64,000 nt of DNA from Strongylocentrotus droebachiensis (lineage: Eukaryota > Echinodermata > Echinoidea > Camarodonta > Strongylocentrotidae). The DNA lies in NCBI GenBank assembly GCA_035222895.1, contig JAVYIG010004991.1, positions 62,001-126,000 of the forward strand, written 5' to 3'. The position numbers and the translations under genes were made by a program. Of the stretch, positions 56,401 to 64,000 are shown piece after piece. The notes under the pieces were generated by a model. It did no database searches, was not told the DNA's origin, and saw only the letters and a program-made list of their open reading frames with translations. The first letter of the stretch is position 1. The number at the start of each line of letters is the position of its first letter.

Positions 56401-58629
56401 TTACAGACGTGTATCAATCAAACATAATTATTGATGTCTTGGGAGGTAAAACTATTGATCAGCCTTATCTTAAGGATGATCTTTGAAGACAAAAAAAGAG
56501 ATTATTTGTATTAAATATACCTGACCTTTTGTGAATACGGGAGTATGTGTTCACAAAAGTTTGTGTACGTACTGTAACCCAACACGATGTGAAGACCCAA
56601 TGGAACAACACAAGTACAAGTGAGCCAACATATTTTACCTCTGGCATTGTAAGGGGTGCCCTGTAGCTCGCAGGTGTACTTGGACGGGAAGACGACGGAG
56701 CTTGGCCCATCTGCACACGGCTACAAGTACTACTGCTGGCACTCAGAGGTGTAGATTTTGGGGTCTGTATCGCCAATATCAACCGGCGCCTTTCTCCAAA
56801 CGTCTTTCCGATGCCCAATTCCCGAAGATCAGATTCTGTGATGGTGGGCAGGATCGACATATCAATGTCATTATCTGCATGAAAAATGAAATGGAATACA
56901 CTTTCTCATTATGATCTTCAAATACATAACCTACATGTATGTACAATCTCAAATCTAGATTTATGTACCCATGTGTGTGGCAAAGACTTGAAATAAAAAT
57001 ATCTTAAGAAATGATACACAATCAGGACAGTATTCAATCTGTTTCAATTATTAGTGCCGTGTGTTTATACAATGCTTTCTGACCATTCAATTATATTTTT
57101 TTTATTTTTTTTCTGGGGGGGGGGGGGAAATCCCCCCCCCCCCCCACTTGAGCAACCAAAAATCAGAAACAAAAACTTTTTCTTTTTTTGCTGGGGAGGG
57201 GGGGGGGGGGGGGGGGAGAGACAATGGATAAAACATAGATTAACGTTGTCTTTAAAATTGTAAAACACCCCCTTTTGTCAAAGGGGGGGGGGGAGGGGGC
57301 CCATGAAAGGATGTACAGATCGAGCTCCCATATATATAAATGAGTTTCCAACTATCAAATCAACTTCTTTTCATCGATGTTCTTTGGAGTGTTTAACGTT
57401 ATATAATCAAAACATCACCTCGCTCTAGATGTGCCCGAATAGGGGAAGTGTAGCAAAGCATACAACTAGTGTTGTATATTGAATATCGGACATGTAAAGG
57501 ATGTAACAATTAAAGCTCCCTTATATAAAAATGAGTTTCCATCAAATCAACTTCTTTTCATCAATTTTCTTTGGATTACCTGTATACTTTAATACTTTAT
57601 TTACATGGTCAAAACATCACCTCCTGTCGATGTGCAGATCATGCATGTGCAGATCATGCATGTGCCCATATCCTCCGCCTACATTGTACATGTGCCTGAA
57701 ATAAGGGAAGTGTAGCAAAACATACAACTACGACAACTACGGTAGACACTGGTGTAGCTTAACATTGTACAATGTAGATGGTGCTGCGGGATTGTGAATC
57801 CTCAATCAGCCATATCAATTATAAAGGATACACTCATACACTGTACATGTATTGTACTGTAGGTGATACAATGTATCATAAAGAGTAGACCAAAAGCTTC
57901 AGTCTCTCTATATCGTTGGTTGTTCCACTGAGACTACGTCTGGCTCCACTAGACCTCCGATTAATATGGGGAATGTCAACAAAGAATTAAATGACCCATA
58001 TCACATTATCAGACGGTTATTTCTGTCTACATAAACAGCATCTCATATGTCATCGCCTGGCCCTGGCTTAATCAATTACAGGGGATCGAAGACCATTCTG
58101 ATTTCATTACATGATTTTAAAAAAATAGATCTAGTCATAGACCAATTTATGAGAGAAAAAAAGTACATGTATTCATGTAGTGTGACTATAGTGAAAGTTT
58201 GAGAAATCTTGAAACCTCAAGAATATTTTTCTAAAAAGTTGTCATCAGTGAAATACAAATTAGCAACACTGATATCTTGTGATCGAGCTGCTTTCAGAAA
58301 ATTTCACTTGCTGTAGTTATCGATGACGGAATAGATTTGTTTCATACAGCCAGGGCCGTAACAAATTATTTACTCCAAGTCTAAGACAATTTCCAATCAA
58401 ACATTCACACTATAAACATATTTATTCAAATAAATTCTCTCAATCTCATTTTCTGCTTTAATCATTTCATTTTTTTTTTCATTATTCATGTGACATAAAC
58501 ATTTCTATATAGATCTAAGTTAGATCTATACATTAACATAAAGAACAAATGTCACTCACCCATGAAACCTTTAATAATGTCGACGTCGTTGAACCCCTTT
58601 TGACGAAGGAATTCTGCAACATCTGCCAT
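41161..58629 (-). CDS. SAM-domain protein, SAMD3-like uncharacterised family
   Basis: Eleven exons in reading order (minus): 58629-58560, 56874-56639, 55758-55607, 54663-54570, 52752-51763, 50926-50775, 49897-49804, 49392-49039, 48236-48086, 45078-44939, 41475-41161. All splice sites are GT-AG and phases match, giving 915 codons and TAA. Order: N-terminal SAM domain (about residues 1-60), a Ser/Pro linker, module A, a long repeat region, module B, then a conserved C-terminal part (LYVLLELLPS; LGFDVARYTAGKPARLKQPF; AFGRLFKAYCVFKAHF). The (D/H)YNIR-IL...VEYL, YP..EQK..LA.AIV.QFP and GFLEYRLKTLR blocks are shared with fish and invertebrate proteins labelled SAMD3-like; function unknown. The start has a good ACCATGG context. 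The internal order is confident; whether extra exons exist is not. Confidence 0.75.
41690..42540. mobile_element. TGACCTTTGACCTACATACTC repeat array
   Basis: The block AATGAGCTATGACCTTTGAC CTACATACTC, then TTCATATCAAATTTCATTAA AATCCGTCAAACA, occurs at about 41690, 41840 and 41980 (period ~140), with a tail of GGACGGACGCA words to 42540. The third copy is split by the insertion 42036-42397. A related fragment is at 56070-56265. Confidence 0.8.
42036..42397. mobile_element. Element with AGACCTGCCAACC ends, 5-bp duplication
   Basis: Inverted ends AGACCTGCCAACC and GGTTGGCAGGTCT, inserted in the third array unit. ATTTC is duplicated on both sides (42031-42035 and 42398-42402). Neighbouring units show the uninterrupted target. 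362 bp, non-coding; AAAGTTGTACTTT words recur inside. Confidence 0.82.
43560..44247. mobile_element. MITE with ~190-bp inverted arms
   Basis: The left arm starts CTAGCGACTAAATTGGTATG and the right arm, reverse complemented, starts CTAGCAACCAAATTGGTAGG. The similarity continues through CATGGACAATGCAATCCCAT, AAAACCATTAAATGCGAGTA, TGTCCCACATACTGATATAT and GCATGTTTCGG for about 190 bp. The central part (43780-44020) is unique and holds no gene. A CTAG word flanks both ends. Confidence 0.8.
45664..46466. mobile_element. piggyBac-like non-autonomous element B
   Basis: TTAA at 45664-45667 and 46463-46466; termini CCCTATTTAGCCCGGG and CCCGGGCTAAATAGGG. It contains ATGATCTCGGCCGTGAAACG and AAATGTCGAGGGGGGG like 33828-34695, with poly-G/poly-C runs next to each end. 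No transposase. Its right TTAA is also the left end of the next element. Confidence 0.86.
46463..47422. mobile_element. TTAA-flanked MITE, two joined copies
   Basis: The full pattern is TTAA-AGGTACTATGTCCC-TTTGCAG at one end and CTGCAAAAGGGACATA-AGTACCT-TTAA at the other, best seen at 60055-60604. Copy 1 spans 46463-47006. Copy 2 (47003-47422) starts at an internal TTAAGTGG word. Its last ~115 bases recur at 47570-47683. The interior shows GAGCTATAGAGCCAATA and ATTCAATCAGTTTAATTTTG; no real gene. Confidence 0.78.
47307..47820. repeat. 263-bp tandem duplication
   Basis: ATAAGGACACTGCTTACGTT begins at 47307 and again at 47570. Both units run through AGATATCGCATTAACGAGAG, CATAATGCCTCCGTTACCAC and GATGTGCGGAGGCATAC to GTACAGCTAGAAATATAAAT. 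There are only a few differences, so it is recent. Confidence 0.9.
47870..48065 (+). mobile_element. SINE 3' part with (ATT)n tail
   Basis: The words CCACTCTCCATCCAGGTGAT, TTCCTTGAATGCCAGAGCGC and GCCAGGGTAATAATATTACAG, and a tail of ATTATTATTATCATC. These match the body and tail of the SINE at 8665-8965. It ends 20 bp from exon 48236-48086 of the SAMD3-like gene. Confidence 0.6.
49039..50926 (-). CDS. Module B exons (152 + 94 + 354 bp)
   Basis: Exon 50926-50775: HYNIRGILKSHPKGRLVL through NRRLLVQVMVAYLVENGG. Exon 49897-49804: YPSVEQKEALAVAIVSQFPC. Exon 49392-49039: EYLYHKGGGFLEFRLKTLRT, then a Glu/Asp-rich stretch and FKDTHSHRTKWIKDGDMSIS, with DIIAVYPCYKDVPIL at the end. The last part (a run of hydrophobics ending in VP.L) is the usual link to the next conserved block in this family. 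Exon lengths and phases of the first two repeat module A exactly. Confidence 0.8.
49984..50117. mobile_element. MITE, GGGCCC-CTTACAAAGAGTTG family, copy 3
   Basis: TGGGCCCTGTCTTACAAAGA to CAACTCTTTGTAAGACGAGG CCCA. A clean hairpin; nearly identical to 29146-29279. Confidence 0.85.
50225..50765. mobile_element. Second copy of the TGACCTTTGACCT element
   Basis: Starts AGATGGAACTTTGACTGCGC, has ATGATGCCTCCGACATGGAG, and ends TACTTTGTAACGGAGGCATA. Its internal word TGACCTTTGACCT is at 50555-50567. It is parallel to 20690-21530. It ends 10 bp from the donor side of exon 50926-50775. Confidence 0.8.
51763..52752 (-). CDS. 990-bp exon with ~39-residue degenerate repeats
   Basis: Phase 0 at both ends, 330 codons. 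The first ~30 residues (EYLYYKGHGFLEYRLKTLRT) belong to module A. The rest is a hydrophilic, Asn/Gln/His/Ser-rich region that I can divide into about seven units of 37-41 residues. Units begin near a Met/Thr-Leu pair, with a mid-unit N(Q/E)S word and HV...GQ..H later (for example MLDIHPGKSQNESANASNHV, MMDKHARTSQNRSPNVNSHV, MLERHFSKFRHQHGSDDTHV). Not a known repeat family to me. Open-frame bases 51691-51762 beyond the donor are intronic. Confidence 0.75.
53012..53575. mobile_element. hAT-like MITE with 8-bp target duplication
   Basis: Termini CAGGCGCGTAGCCAGG and (reverse complement) CAAGCGCGTAGCCAGG. The target duplication GGTACATT is perfect at 53004-53011 and 53576-53583. Inside, a ~90-bp unit (AAGGATTAAGAGTCGAGAAC, GGTACAACGAATCGTCTTCT, AATGAAACGTCAAAGCTTCC) is repeated four times. 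8-bp duplication and CA-G termini fit the hAT superfamily. It lies in intron 52753-54569. Confidence 0.88.
53705..54005. repeat. 84-bp tandem repeat, ~3.5 copies
   Basis: GTCAATGGGATTTTGTGTGT recurs at 53739, 53823 and 53907 (period exactly 84), with a broken fourth start at 53991. Other unit words are TGCCGGTCAATA, GGTTATACAGTAAACCAATG and ATATTTTAGCCCGATCTGAA. Because 84 is a multiple of three it gives a repeating 28-codon open frame on the minus strand, which I do not take as a gene. Confidence 0.9.
54320..54424. repeat. Hairpin with AGTAATATTGACTGCC ends
   Basis: Arms AGTAATATTGACTGCC...GGGCAATACGAC...ATATATC, and the reverse complement on the right, closing on CACCTTCGGTTCGGG. It is followed by an (ATT)n-rich stretch to 54530. 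Similar in plan to 19761-19925. Confidence 0.75.
54570..55758 (-). CDS. Module A exons (152 + 94 bp)
   Basis: Exon 55758-55607 encodes DYNIRSILHSHYKGRAVL through MNRRALVQVTVEYLISNGG. Exon 54663-54570 encodes YPTNEQKHALALAIVYQFPR and ends GEQGY. Lengths (152, 94) and phases are the same as in module B. By eye about 32 of 50 residues of the first exon are identical to module B. Module A continues into the 990-bp exon, which starts EYLYYKGHGFLEYRLKTLRT. Confidence 0.8.
54770..54995 (-). mobile_element. tRNA-derived SINE fragment
   Basis: On the minus strand an A-box-like TGGACTAGTGG (54993-54983) and a B box GGTTTAAATCC (54949-54939) at tRNA spacing. Downstream it carries CTAGCATCCTTTAGCAAGAC. 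No clean tail. Confidence 0.5.
56070..56265 (+). mobile_element. Fragment of the TGACCTTTGACCTAC repeat
   Basis: AAGGAGCTATGACCTTTGAC CTACATACTC, then TTAAGTTATCAAATGGAAAC and GGACGGAGGGATGGCAGCG. A single diverged unit of the family at 41690-42540. The TGACCTTTGACCT word is at 56094-56106. Confidence 0.7.
56639..58629 (-). CDS. SAM domain exons of the SAMD3-like gene
   Basis: Exons 58629-58560 and 56874-56639. They read MADVAEFLRQKGFNDVDIIK, then GFMDNDIDMSILPTITESDL and RELGIGKTFGERRRLILAIQ. Helix 5 with LGI.K.GER..IL..I is the classic SAM end. SAM domains mediate oligomerisation or partner binding. About 35 Ser/Pro-rich residues follow and end ...TMPE before the first module. The 5' flank holds an (AAG)n run at 58757-58790. 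Confidence 0.82.
57100..57300. repeat. Cluster of poly-G, poly-C and poly-T tracts
   Basis: Within 200 bases there are a poly-T stretch, G11+, C15+, a second poly-T, G20+ and a third G run with single A breaks. The first pair (G run, AAAT, C run) is a perfect snapback. Similar long homopolymer G/C tracts occur beside other elements in the window (14119, 16316, 26716, 33871, 34640, 45711). Confidence 0.9.
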
Positions 58630-59463
58630 GGTTAAGACTCCTCTGCATCTCAAACAAAACGAATTTAGATGCAGCTACACCCTGCATACGGCACAAAGTC
58701 ACCACACAAGGAACGAAAATACTCTATTTAAGAGGCCGGTGCTCAAATGGAAGATGAAGAAGAAGAAGAAGAAGAAGAAGAAGAAGAAGGGCTCAACAAA
58801 ACAAGTAATAACATTCACAAATGCGCCGAGTATACACAACAAGTCGCGTCGAAAGGCAGTATGCACCGCGCTACTACTACTATACACGAGACCTGTCGGG
58901 CTACACACCGGGTAGTAGGGGATCAAGTGTAGTGACCTCACATCGATCCCTCAGCTCAGCTCAACTTCGTCATCGGCGCCGCACTCGACTCCTCAGCTCA
59001 GCGACCGGCCGGATATCGGATTTTGTTGTTGCGACTCGTACTCGTAAGGGTAAATTGGGTGGAGTCGGGCCTGCGTGATGAACTGAACACTCTTTTTAAG
59101 TTTTTATGATAAAGAAAATGTAACCCTACATTGGAATAATCGAGAGCAACAATTTCACTCGAGTCAGCTCAGGCTTGGTTACCACCCGTGGGCGCCGCGC
59201 CGGTAGGTACGCGTATTATATGATGTGCTCTTGATCTAGCTTAGTATTAGACAAAATACATGTTTTACACATAAATCACACTAAAAAGTGCACTGGAGCG
59301 AATCCTACCACTGCCACCGTGGGCCCTGGGAAGCTAATTATTAAGCGCGACTGCTTGCTTCACCGATTCACTAAATTCGTATTCCATGAAATATCTCGCA
59401 TTGTATTCTGTCTGTTTGTCTCTCTCTCTCTCTCACTCCTTCTCTATCTCTCCCTCTCTTATA

Positions 59464-59515
<52 letters not shown>

Positions 59516-61197
59516 TTATAACAATATTTACTTATTACAGTCATAATACGTTAAAGTCTAATCTATTCAATCACTCTTGAATATTTTGTTCTAGACTCTA
59601 GTGTTATTAAACTGATTTTTTTTTTTGCTTTAATTTTCAATCACCGAGCTGATATACTCTTCTCTTATCAGGCACATTTAAGGCAATTTCTTTTATTCCC
59701 TTGATTGCCATAAACCATATCCTGCAAGAATGTTTAACATTTCACTCATAGTTTCTAGCTGTGTAGGCCTTTATTTCAAAGTGTACATATTTAAACTTTA
59801 CAACAGGACATAACAATTGAGTGTTAATTTATTAGAGACGTTCCACTTCATACAGCTAAGTTAACAATTTAACAAACAATGGGTTCATTATTTGCCCAGA
59901 AAAGGAAATCCTCACCTAAATATATCCAGTGGTTGTATTCTTGTATTAAAGGTAATACCGTTCAACAGTTAATCAATTTAAATTGAGAAAAGAAAAGAAA
60001 GAAAGAAAAATATGTTTGGACAGCCCTTAAATATTCTACTGTCAGTCAGTTGCATTAAAGGTACTATGTCCCATTTGCAGGCCAAAAAAATGAAAATGTT
60101 AAATTCCAATGGCATTTGAAAGATAATACTAATTTAAAACTTCCCTAAAAAAGGTTGGGCTTGAAAATGTCTTCAAGTGGGAAAATAATGACTACCGGTA
60201 TTAGTTGTCAAATCGACTTAGGAGCTATAGAGCCAATAAGTAATAGTCTTGATTTTCAGACCATTGTACCGAATGGTCATACGTTTTATGCTACGCAAAG
60301 ATTCAATCAGTTTAATTTTGGCCATCACAAGAAGTGGGTTATTGACGACAAATGCTCGTGTACCCTTTACAGTTCATTTTATGTATGTTATTACCAAAGA
60401 AGAAAACAAATCCAGTCAGTCACTCAATAGTGTCTGACAGTGAAGTCTAGCAAGTAAACGGGTTTGCTTGCATAATTTGAATATTAGGACACTGCTAATG
60501 TTTACAAATTCAGAGATAAACATACATGACATATTCATAATTCCTGCAAAGTTCTACAGATTTTGAGGTTGGCTGCAAAAGGGACATACATGTAGTACCT
60601 TTAAAGGGCAATCCAACCCTTGTAATAAGTTCATTTGCATGAGAGCAGAAACATAAGATAGTAATAAGTCCTAAGAATGTTATGACTGTTTGAAATATCA
60701 GATGCTATAGACATGCTTAAATCTTCAAAGGAAAGCTGTATATGTCATTTCAGAGATGAGCACTGTATTTCATATTGTGATGATTAATATACAAATAAAA
60801 CAAAATAATATCTTGGAAAGAGTGTTTTAAGAATGTATATACAATAATTTATTTTTCTGTATCAAAAATGATTGCCAAGTCGACATAATTGAATTTGAAC
60901 CTGCTACTAAAATGTATCCTTAGATATGTAAATTAACACAAAGGCACAACTGTGACCATTCAAATGTTCCTCCTAAAGATTAGTACAGACATTGGACTTT
61001 TCCTCACAGCATACAGATATAGTGATCCAAACTCATTCATAAAGACTAAGGGCATTAAACTGTTCCTCTTTAATTCATAATGGCCCTAACCAATGGAAGC
61101 AATTTCAAGGGAGAGAGAGGACATGTCCCTAGCATATTTTCAGCGTAGTACCAAGTGTAACTCCTAAAGATTAGCAAATTCCTTAGCAATACATGTG
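58630..61197. other. Intergenic region, RCCD1 to SAMD3-like gene
   Basis: Upstream of the SAMD3-like start. It holds an (AAG)n tract (58757-58790), a locally CpG-rich stretch 58920-59220 that is the best promoter candidate for that gene, a pure (TC)n tract at about 59466-59512, and the TTAA-flanked MITE 60055-60604. The RCCD1 3' UTR occupies its right end; a minus-strand AATAAA (TTTATT at 60848-60853) is a candidate signal. No other gene was found. Confidence 0.5.
60055..60604. mobile_element. Complete TTAA-flanked MITE
   Basis: TTAA at 60055-60058 and 60601-60604. Ends AGGTACTATGTCCCATTTGC (left) and GCAAAAGGGACATACATGTA then GTACCT (right). Related copies at 46463-47006 and 47003-47422. 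The 91-codon plus-strand frame at 60155 is not shared intact by those copies. Confidence 0.82.
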
Positions 61198-63667
61198 TCA
61201 TCTTGGCATGGGCTCGGGGGACAAACATATATAGACAGCACTACTCCAATCGCCACAAGTCACATCTAAAACATCAAGTCTATTCTGAAGAAAGAAATCC
61301 ACCAGCTTGGGGGAATCCCTTGATTGCACATCACCATGGCCAAGTTGCCCGTACTTGCCCCACCCCCAAGTATACAGCCGCTTGTCATCTGCAATATAAA
61401 AGCAAAGAAAAACACATCAAATCTACTAATTCTGATTAGTAAGTAATTCATAGCAAAGTTACTCTGAACATTCTCAGTTCAAAATATAAAAAAATAATTA
61501 ATATATACAAGTATCTATGAAGTTTACGGAAGATCCTACATGTAGATACATGAATTAAATGTTTGTTACACTTATAATAACGTTATTTTGAGGTTCAATA
61601 TAAGCAAGCTCATTTCAACATTAATTATAAAACTCCTGCTGTATTGTCTGCATAATAATCATCATGACATATTGGAAATCGAGGCCAATATATGAGTTTG
61701 ACTACTCTTTACTGGATTGGATACACGTTTGTGTGACTGTATTTCAATTAGTGCTGTAATATCACGGATATCTCCAATTCCGTTTAACCGCCAGTCAAAA
61801 CCGGACGGTTTTCGGTTAAACGAATAAAAAATTAAATTAAAAAAAAAAACAAAAAAAAAATGATTTTTTTTTTTTTTTTTTTTTTTCTTTTCTTTTAATT
61901 TTTTTTCTTTCGTTTAACCGAAACCGTCCAATTGAAAACGGAATCCGCCATCGGCGGTCGGATACCGGACGGTTAAACGTTTGGTTACAGCACTAATTTC
62001 AATAAACTTAAGGTACATGCAATACTTATGCAGTCTATATAAAGTCAACAAAGATACAGTGATTGCAAATATCAAGGAAAACAAACTTTGACTTAGACAT
62101 TTTCAGACAGGCATCTTTAGAATACAAAACAGAATGTTTAAAATTAATATTCATAGGTATTAGTGTAGCAAATTTATGGCAGAGAAATTGTCGCAGGACC
62201 ATGCACTTCAAGTGCTTACCATACTTACAAGAGACTGCTGCAGTATGTCTTGACCCGCAGCTGACCTTTGACACATTGACTCCTCCAGGAAGGTCAAGAA
62301 TGGCAGGGACCATCTGAAAAGAAATCTGATCTGCCATCACATGACTGCTGCCCTCTTCTGTCCTGCTCTCCAGGTCAGGAGGCAAGCCGAGCTGTCCAGA
62401 TTCATTCCATCCCCAGATGTACATATCTCCAATGGCTGTATTTCAAAAGAAAAATGAAGCCATTGAATGTACTTTGTGTCTGACGCCTTGTCCCCAATGC
62501 TATGATGGAGTCAATATCCAACCTGGAATATGTTTTCCCAATTCCTATATACCTGTATGTGTATACTACACGTTTGCTGGAAAACCAGCAGTCTATCACA
62601 GATAACTTAATGGCAAATCATCTGTGAGGTCCTATTTGTTTTGTTATTGTTGATGTTGTTCTTTTCCTCATGACCCTAAGATGTGAAAACTTTCACAAAA
62701 GAATGTGACATATCGATCCTAAAAAACCTTCATCTGACACATAATATATATAGGATATATAAACTTGTTTTCCCCTTCTCTTTTTTGTTTTTGCAAGCAA
62801 GTCCAAGATTCATAATGAAGACAGATCAAAGTCTCTGAGACAAGACCAATGAATGAAGGATCCATAATAGATTATCTACTTTGACAGACATTATTTTAAG
62901 ATTAAATCATTTTTTATTAATATCCATCAATCAAATGCAAGTCAGCAGTGTTAAGACACATATGCTCCTCCAACATTTGCTCTGTGGTCAATCTCCTACA
63001 TAATTCAAACTCCTAACTTCAACCCCGGACCAAACACTAATCTAATGTTACCCAAACAAACAAATTGGCAACCCTTATCCTAATCCTTCATCTTTAAAAG
63101 TATAGACTAGTTCTGGTCATGCGATTGCATTGTGAAAGATATGTTGTGGAATTGATCAGAAAAGGTTGATCATCTAGAATAAAAGTATTGGTGTGTACTA
63201 CAAGGTTCTGAAATCATTAAAATGATAAGAAATTAAGCCCAGTCTTGGTAAAGTTACAAGCACTGTACACAGAAAGATGTAGATGGGACTACCCGATATC
63301 TATATAGTCCGAATAGAAATGATAATTTACCAAATTTATCGATTAGTAGGCGGTTTCCCGGCAAAATTTGTATCATCACGTATTAGTCAAAACATATTCT
63401 TTCACATGATTGGTTATGAGAGCTTCCATTTCATTTATTGAGAGGGGGGCGTTTACAAAACTGGTCTTTACCTTTAATATAATAAACATCGGGGCAAATG
63501 TCACAGGGGCAAATGTCACATCACCAAGTTAGCATGTTAACTTACCACTTATGCAAGCAGAATGCCACCCTCCTGCACTGACAGTTACCATGGGAACACA
63601 TGCAATGGCTTCAAGTAATTTGGGTTCATCTTCTCTTCCTATGTCCCCATGACCAAGCTGTCCTCGA
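61198..63667 (-). CDS. RCCD1: RCC1 domain-containing protein 1, last three exons
   Basis: RCCD1 is a seven-bladed-propeller-type protein; the human protein partners the demethylase KDM8. Exons (minus): 63667-63546, 62435-62229, 61388-61198 (TGA). Phases match, about 173 residues. The blade motifs are RGQLGHGDIGREDEPKLLEA, then GGWHSACIS; IGDMYIWGWNESGQLGLPP, then VSCGSRHTAAVS; and LYTWGWGKYGQLGHGDVQSR, then VTCGDWSSAVYI. Human RCCD1 has GDIYIWGWNESGQLALPT and ELYTWGWGKYGQLGHED at the same places. The N-terminal half lies beyond base 64000; 63668-64000 is intron with nothing recognised. Confidence 0.92.
61749..61995. mobile_element. hAT-like MITE with ATTTCAAT duplication
   Basis: Ends TAGTGCTGTAATATC (left) and TTACAGCACTA (right). 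Perfect 8-bp duplication ATTTCAAT at 61741-61748 and 61996-62003. The interior is a hairpin: CCGTTTAACCG and CGGTTAAACG words, with a long A-run and T-run at the centre. 247 bp; hAT-type by duplication length. It lies in RCCD1 intron 61389-62228. Confidence 0.88.
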
Positions 63668-64000
63668 CTTTGGGAAAAGAGAAATAAAAAACAATAATAT
63701 AATCACATTAAGAATGAATAATGATAATAAATTTTGCCCCTTCATCCCAGACCCAGATATATGTCCATCTCTAAAGGTATTACTTCCCTTATTAATGTTT
63801 TCTCCAAAATAGTTTACGGTAAATGTTTATCAATTAGTCATGAAATGTAAGAAAAATTTCACATCAATTCTTTTAAACAGCCAAAGGTGAACTTGGAGAG
63901 ACTATACTTGTACCACCTTAGGAATAACTCTTAAATAATATATAAAACAATTAGGCTGAGTGACAGGGGGGCTAACATTGATAGAATTTGATACATATAA

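Noticed and set aside
58628..59078. Overlapping plus-strand frames opposite the SAMD3-like start
   Set aside because: They are antisense shadows plus an (AAG)n run; there is no family match.
60155..60430. 91-codon plus-strand frame
   Set aside because: It sits inside the TTAA-flanked MITE. The other copies carry frame breaks, so it is not a conserved protein.
1..64000. Bacterial-type systems, phage or viral genes
   Set aside because: No operon-like gene packing, no recognisable prokaryotic or viral protein. The only reverse-transcriptase-like sequence is a short cellular retrotransposon remnant at 40894-41160.

Overview
This is a multi-intron animal nuclear sequence, about 64 kb. I read it as a marine invertebrate deuterostome, probably an echinoderm and plausibly a sea urchin. 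The reasons are short coding exons with canonical GT-AG introns, AT-rich introns packed with small inverted-repeat transposons, tRNA-derived SINEs, frequent ACATGTA and CCGGTA words, and protein matches to conserved animal genes. The species call is inference. I had no alignment tools: gene names rest on protein families I recognise, and exon edges on reading-frame phase plus GT-AG sites.

Layout: (1) 900-12200, plus strand: the 3' eleven exons of UVSSA (transcription-coupled DNA repair). Its N-terminal VHS part lies left of the window. (2) 17736-37047, minus strand: TAPT1, an ER/cilium-associated multi-pass membrane protein, convergent with UVSSA. It holds three tandem versions of one 98-bp exon, which look like a mutually exclusive cassette. 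(3) 41161-58629, minus strand: an uncharacterised SAM-domain gene of the SAMD3-like type (11 exons, 915 codons predicted). A three-exon module is duplicated inside it, and one 990-bp exon encodes about seven degenerate repeats of ~39 residues. Its stop codon lies directly against an in-frame fragment of a non-LTR retrotransposon. (4) 61198-63667, minus strand: the last three exons of RCCD1 (RCC1-repeat protein); the 5' part lies beyond the right edge.

Between and inside the genes are many non-autonomous elements. They include two piggyBac-like elements with TTAA target sites, two hAT-like elements with perfect 8-bp target duplications, a 1.55-kb foldback with two elements nested in it, MITE families with GGGTGTTTCACAAA or GGGCCC-CTTACAAAGAGTTG ends, a family carrying nuclear-receptor DR1-like words, a ~950-bp element built from degenerate CGTAA words, and several satellites.

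The four genes have no obvious shared pathway. UVSSA and TAPT1 are both on chromosome 4p in human, so their closeness here may reflect old linkage (inference). The strongest candidate for something undescribed is the TAPT1 triple exon cassette. Next are the modular SAM-domain gene and the copied, disabled splice acceptor in UVSSA.
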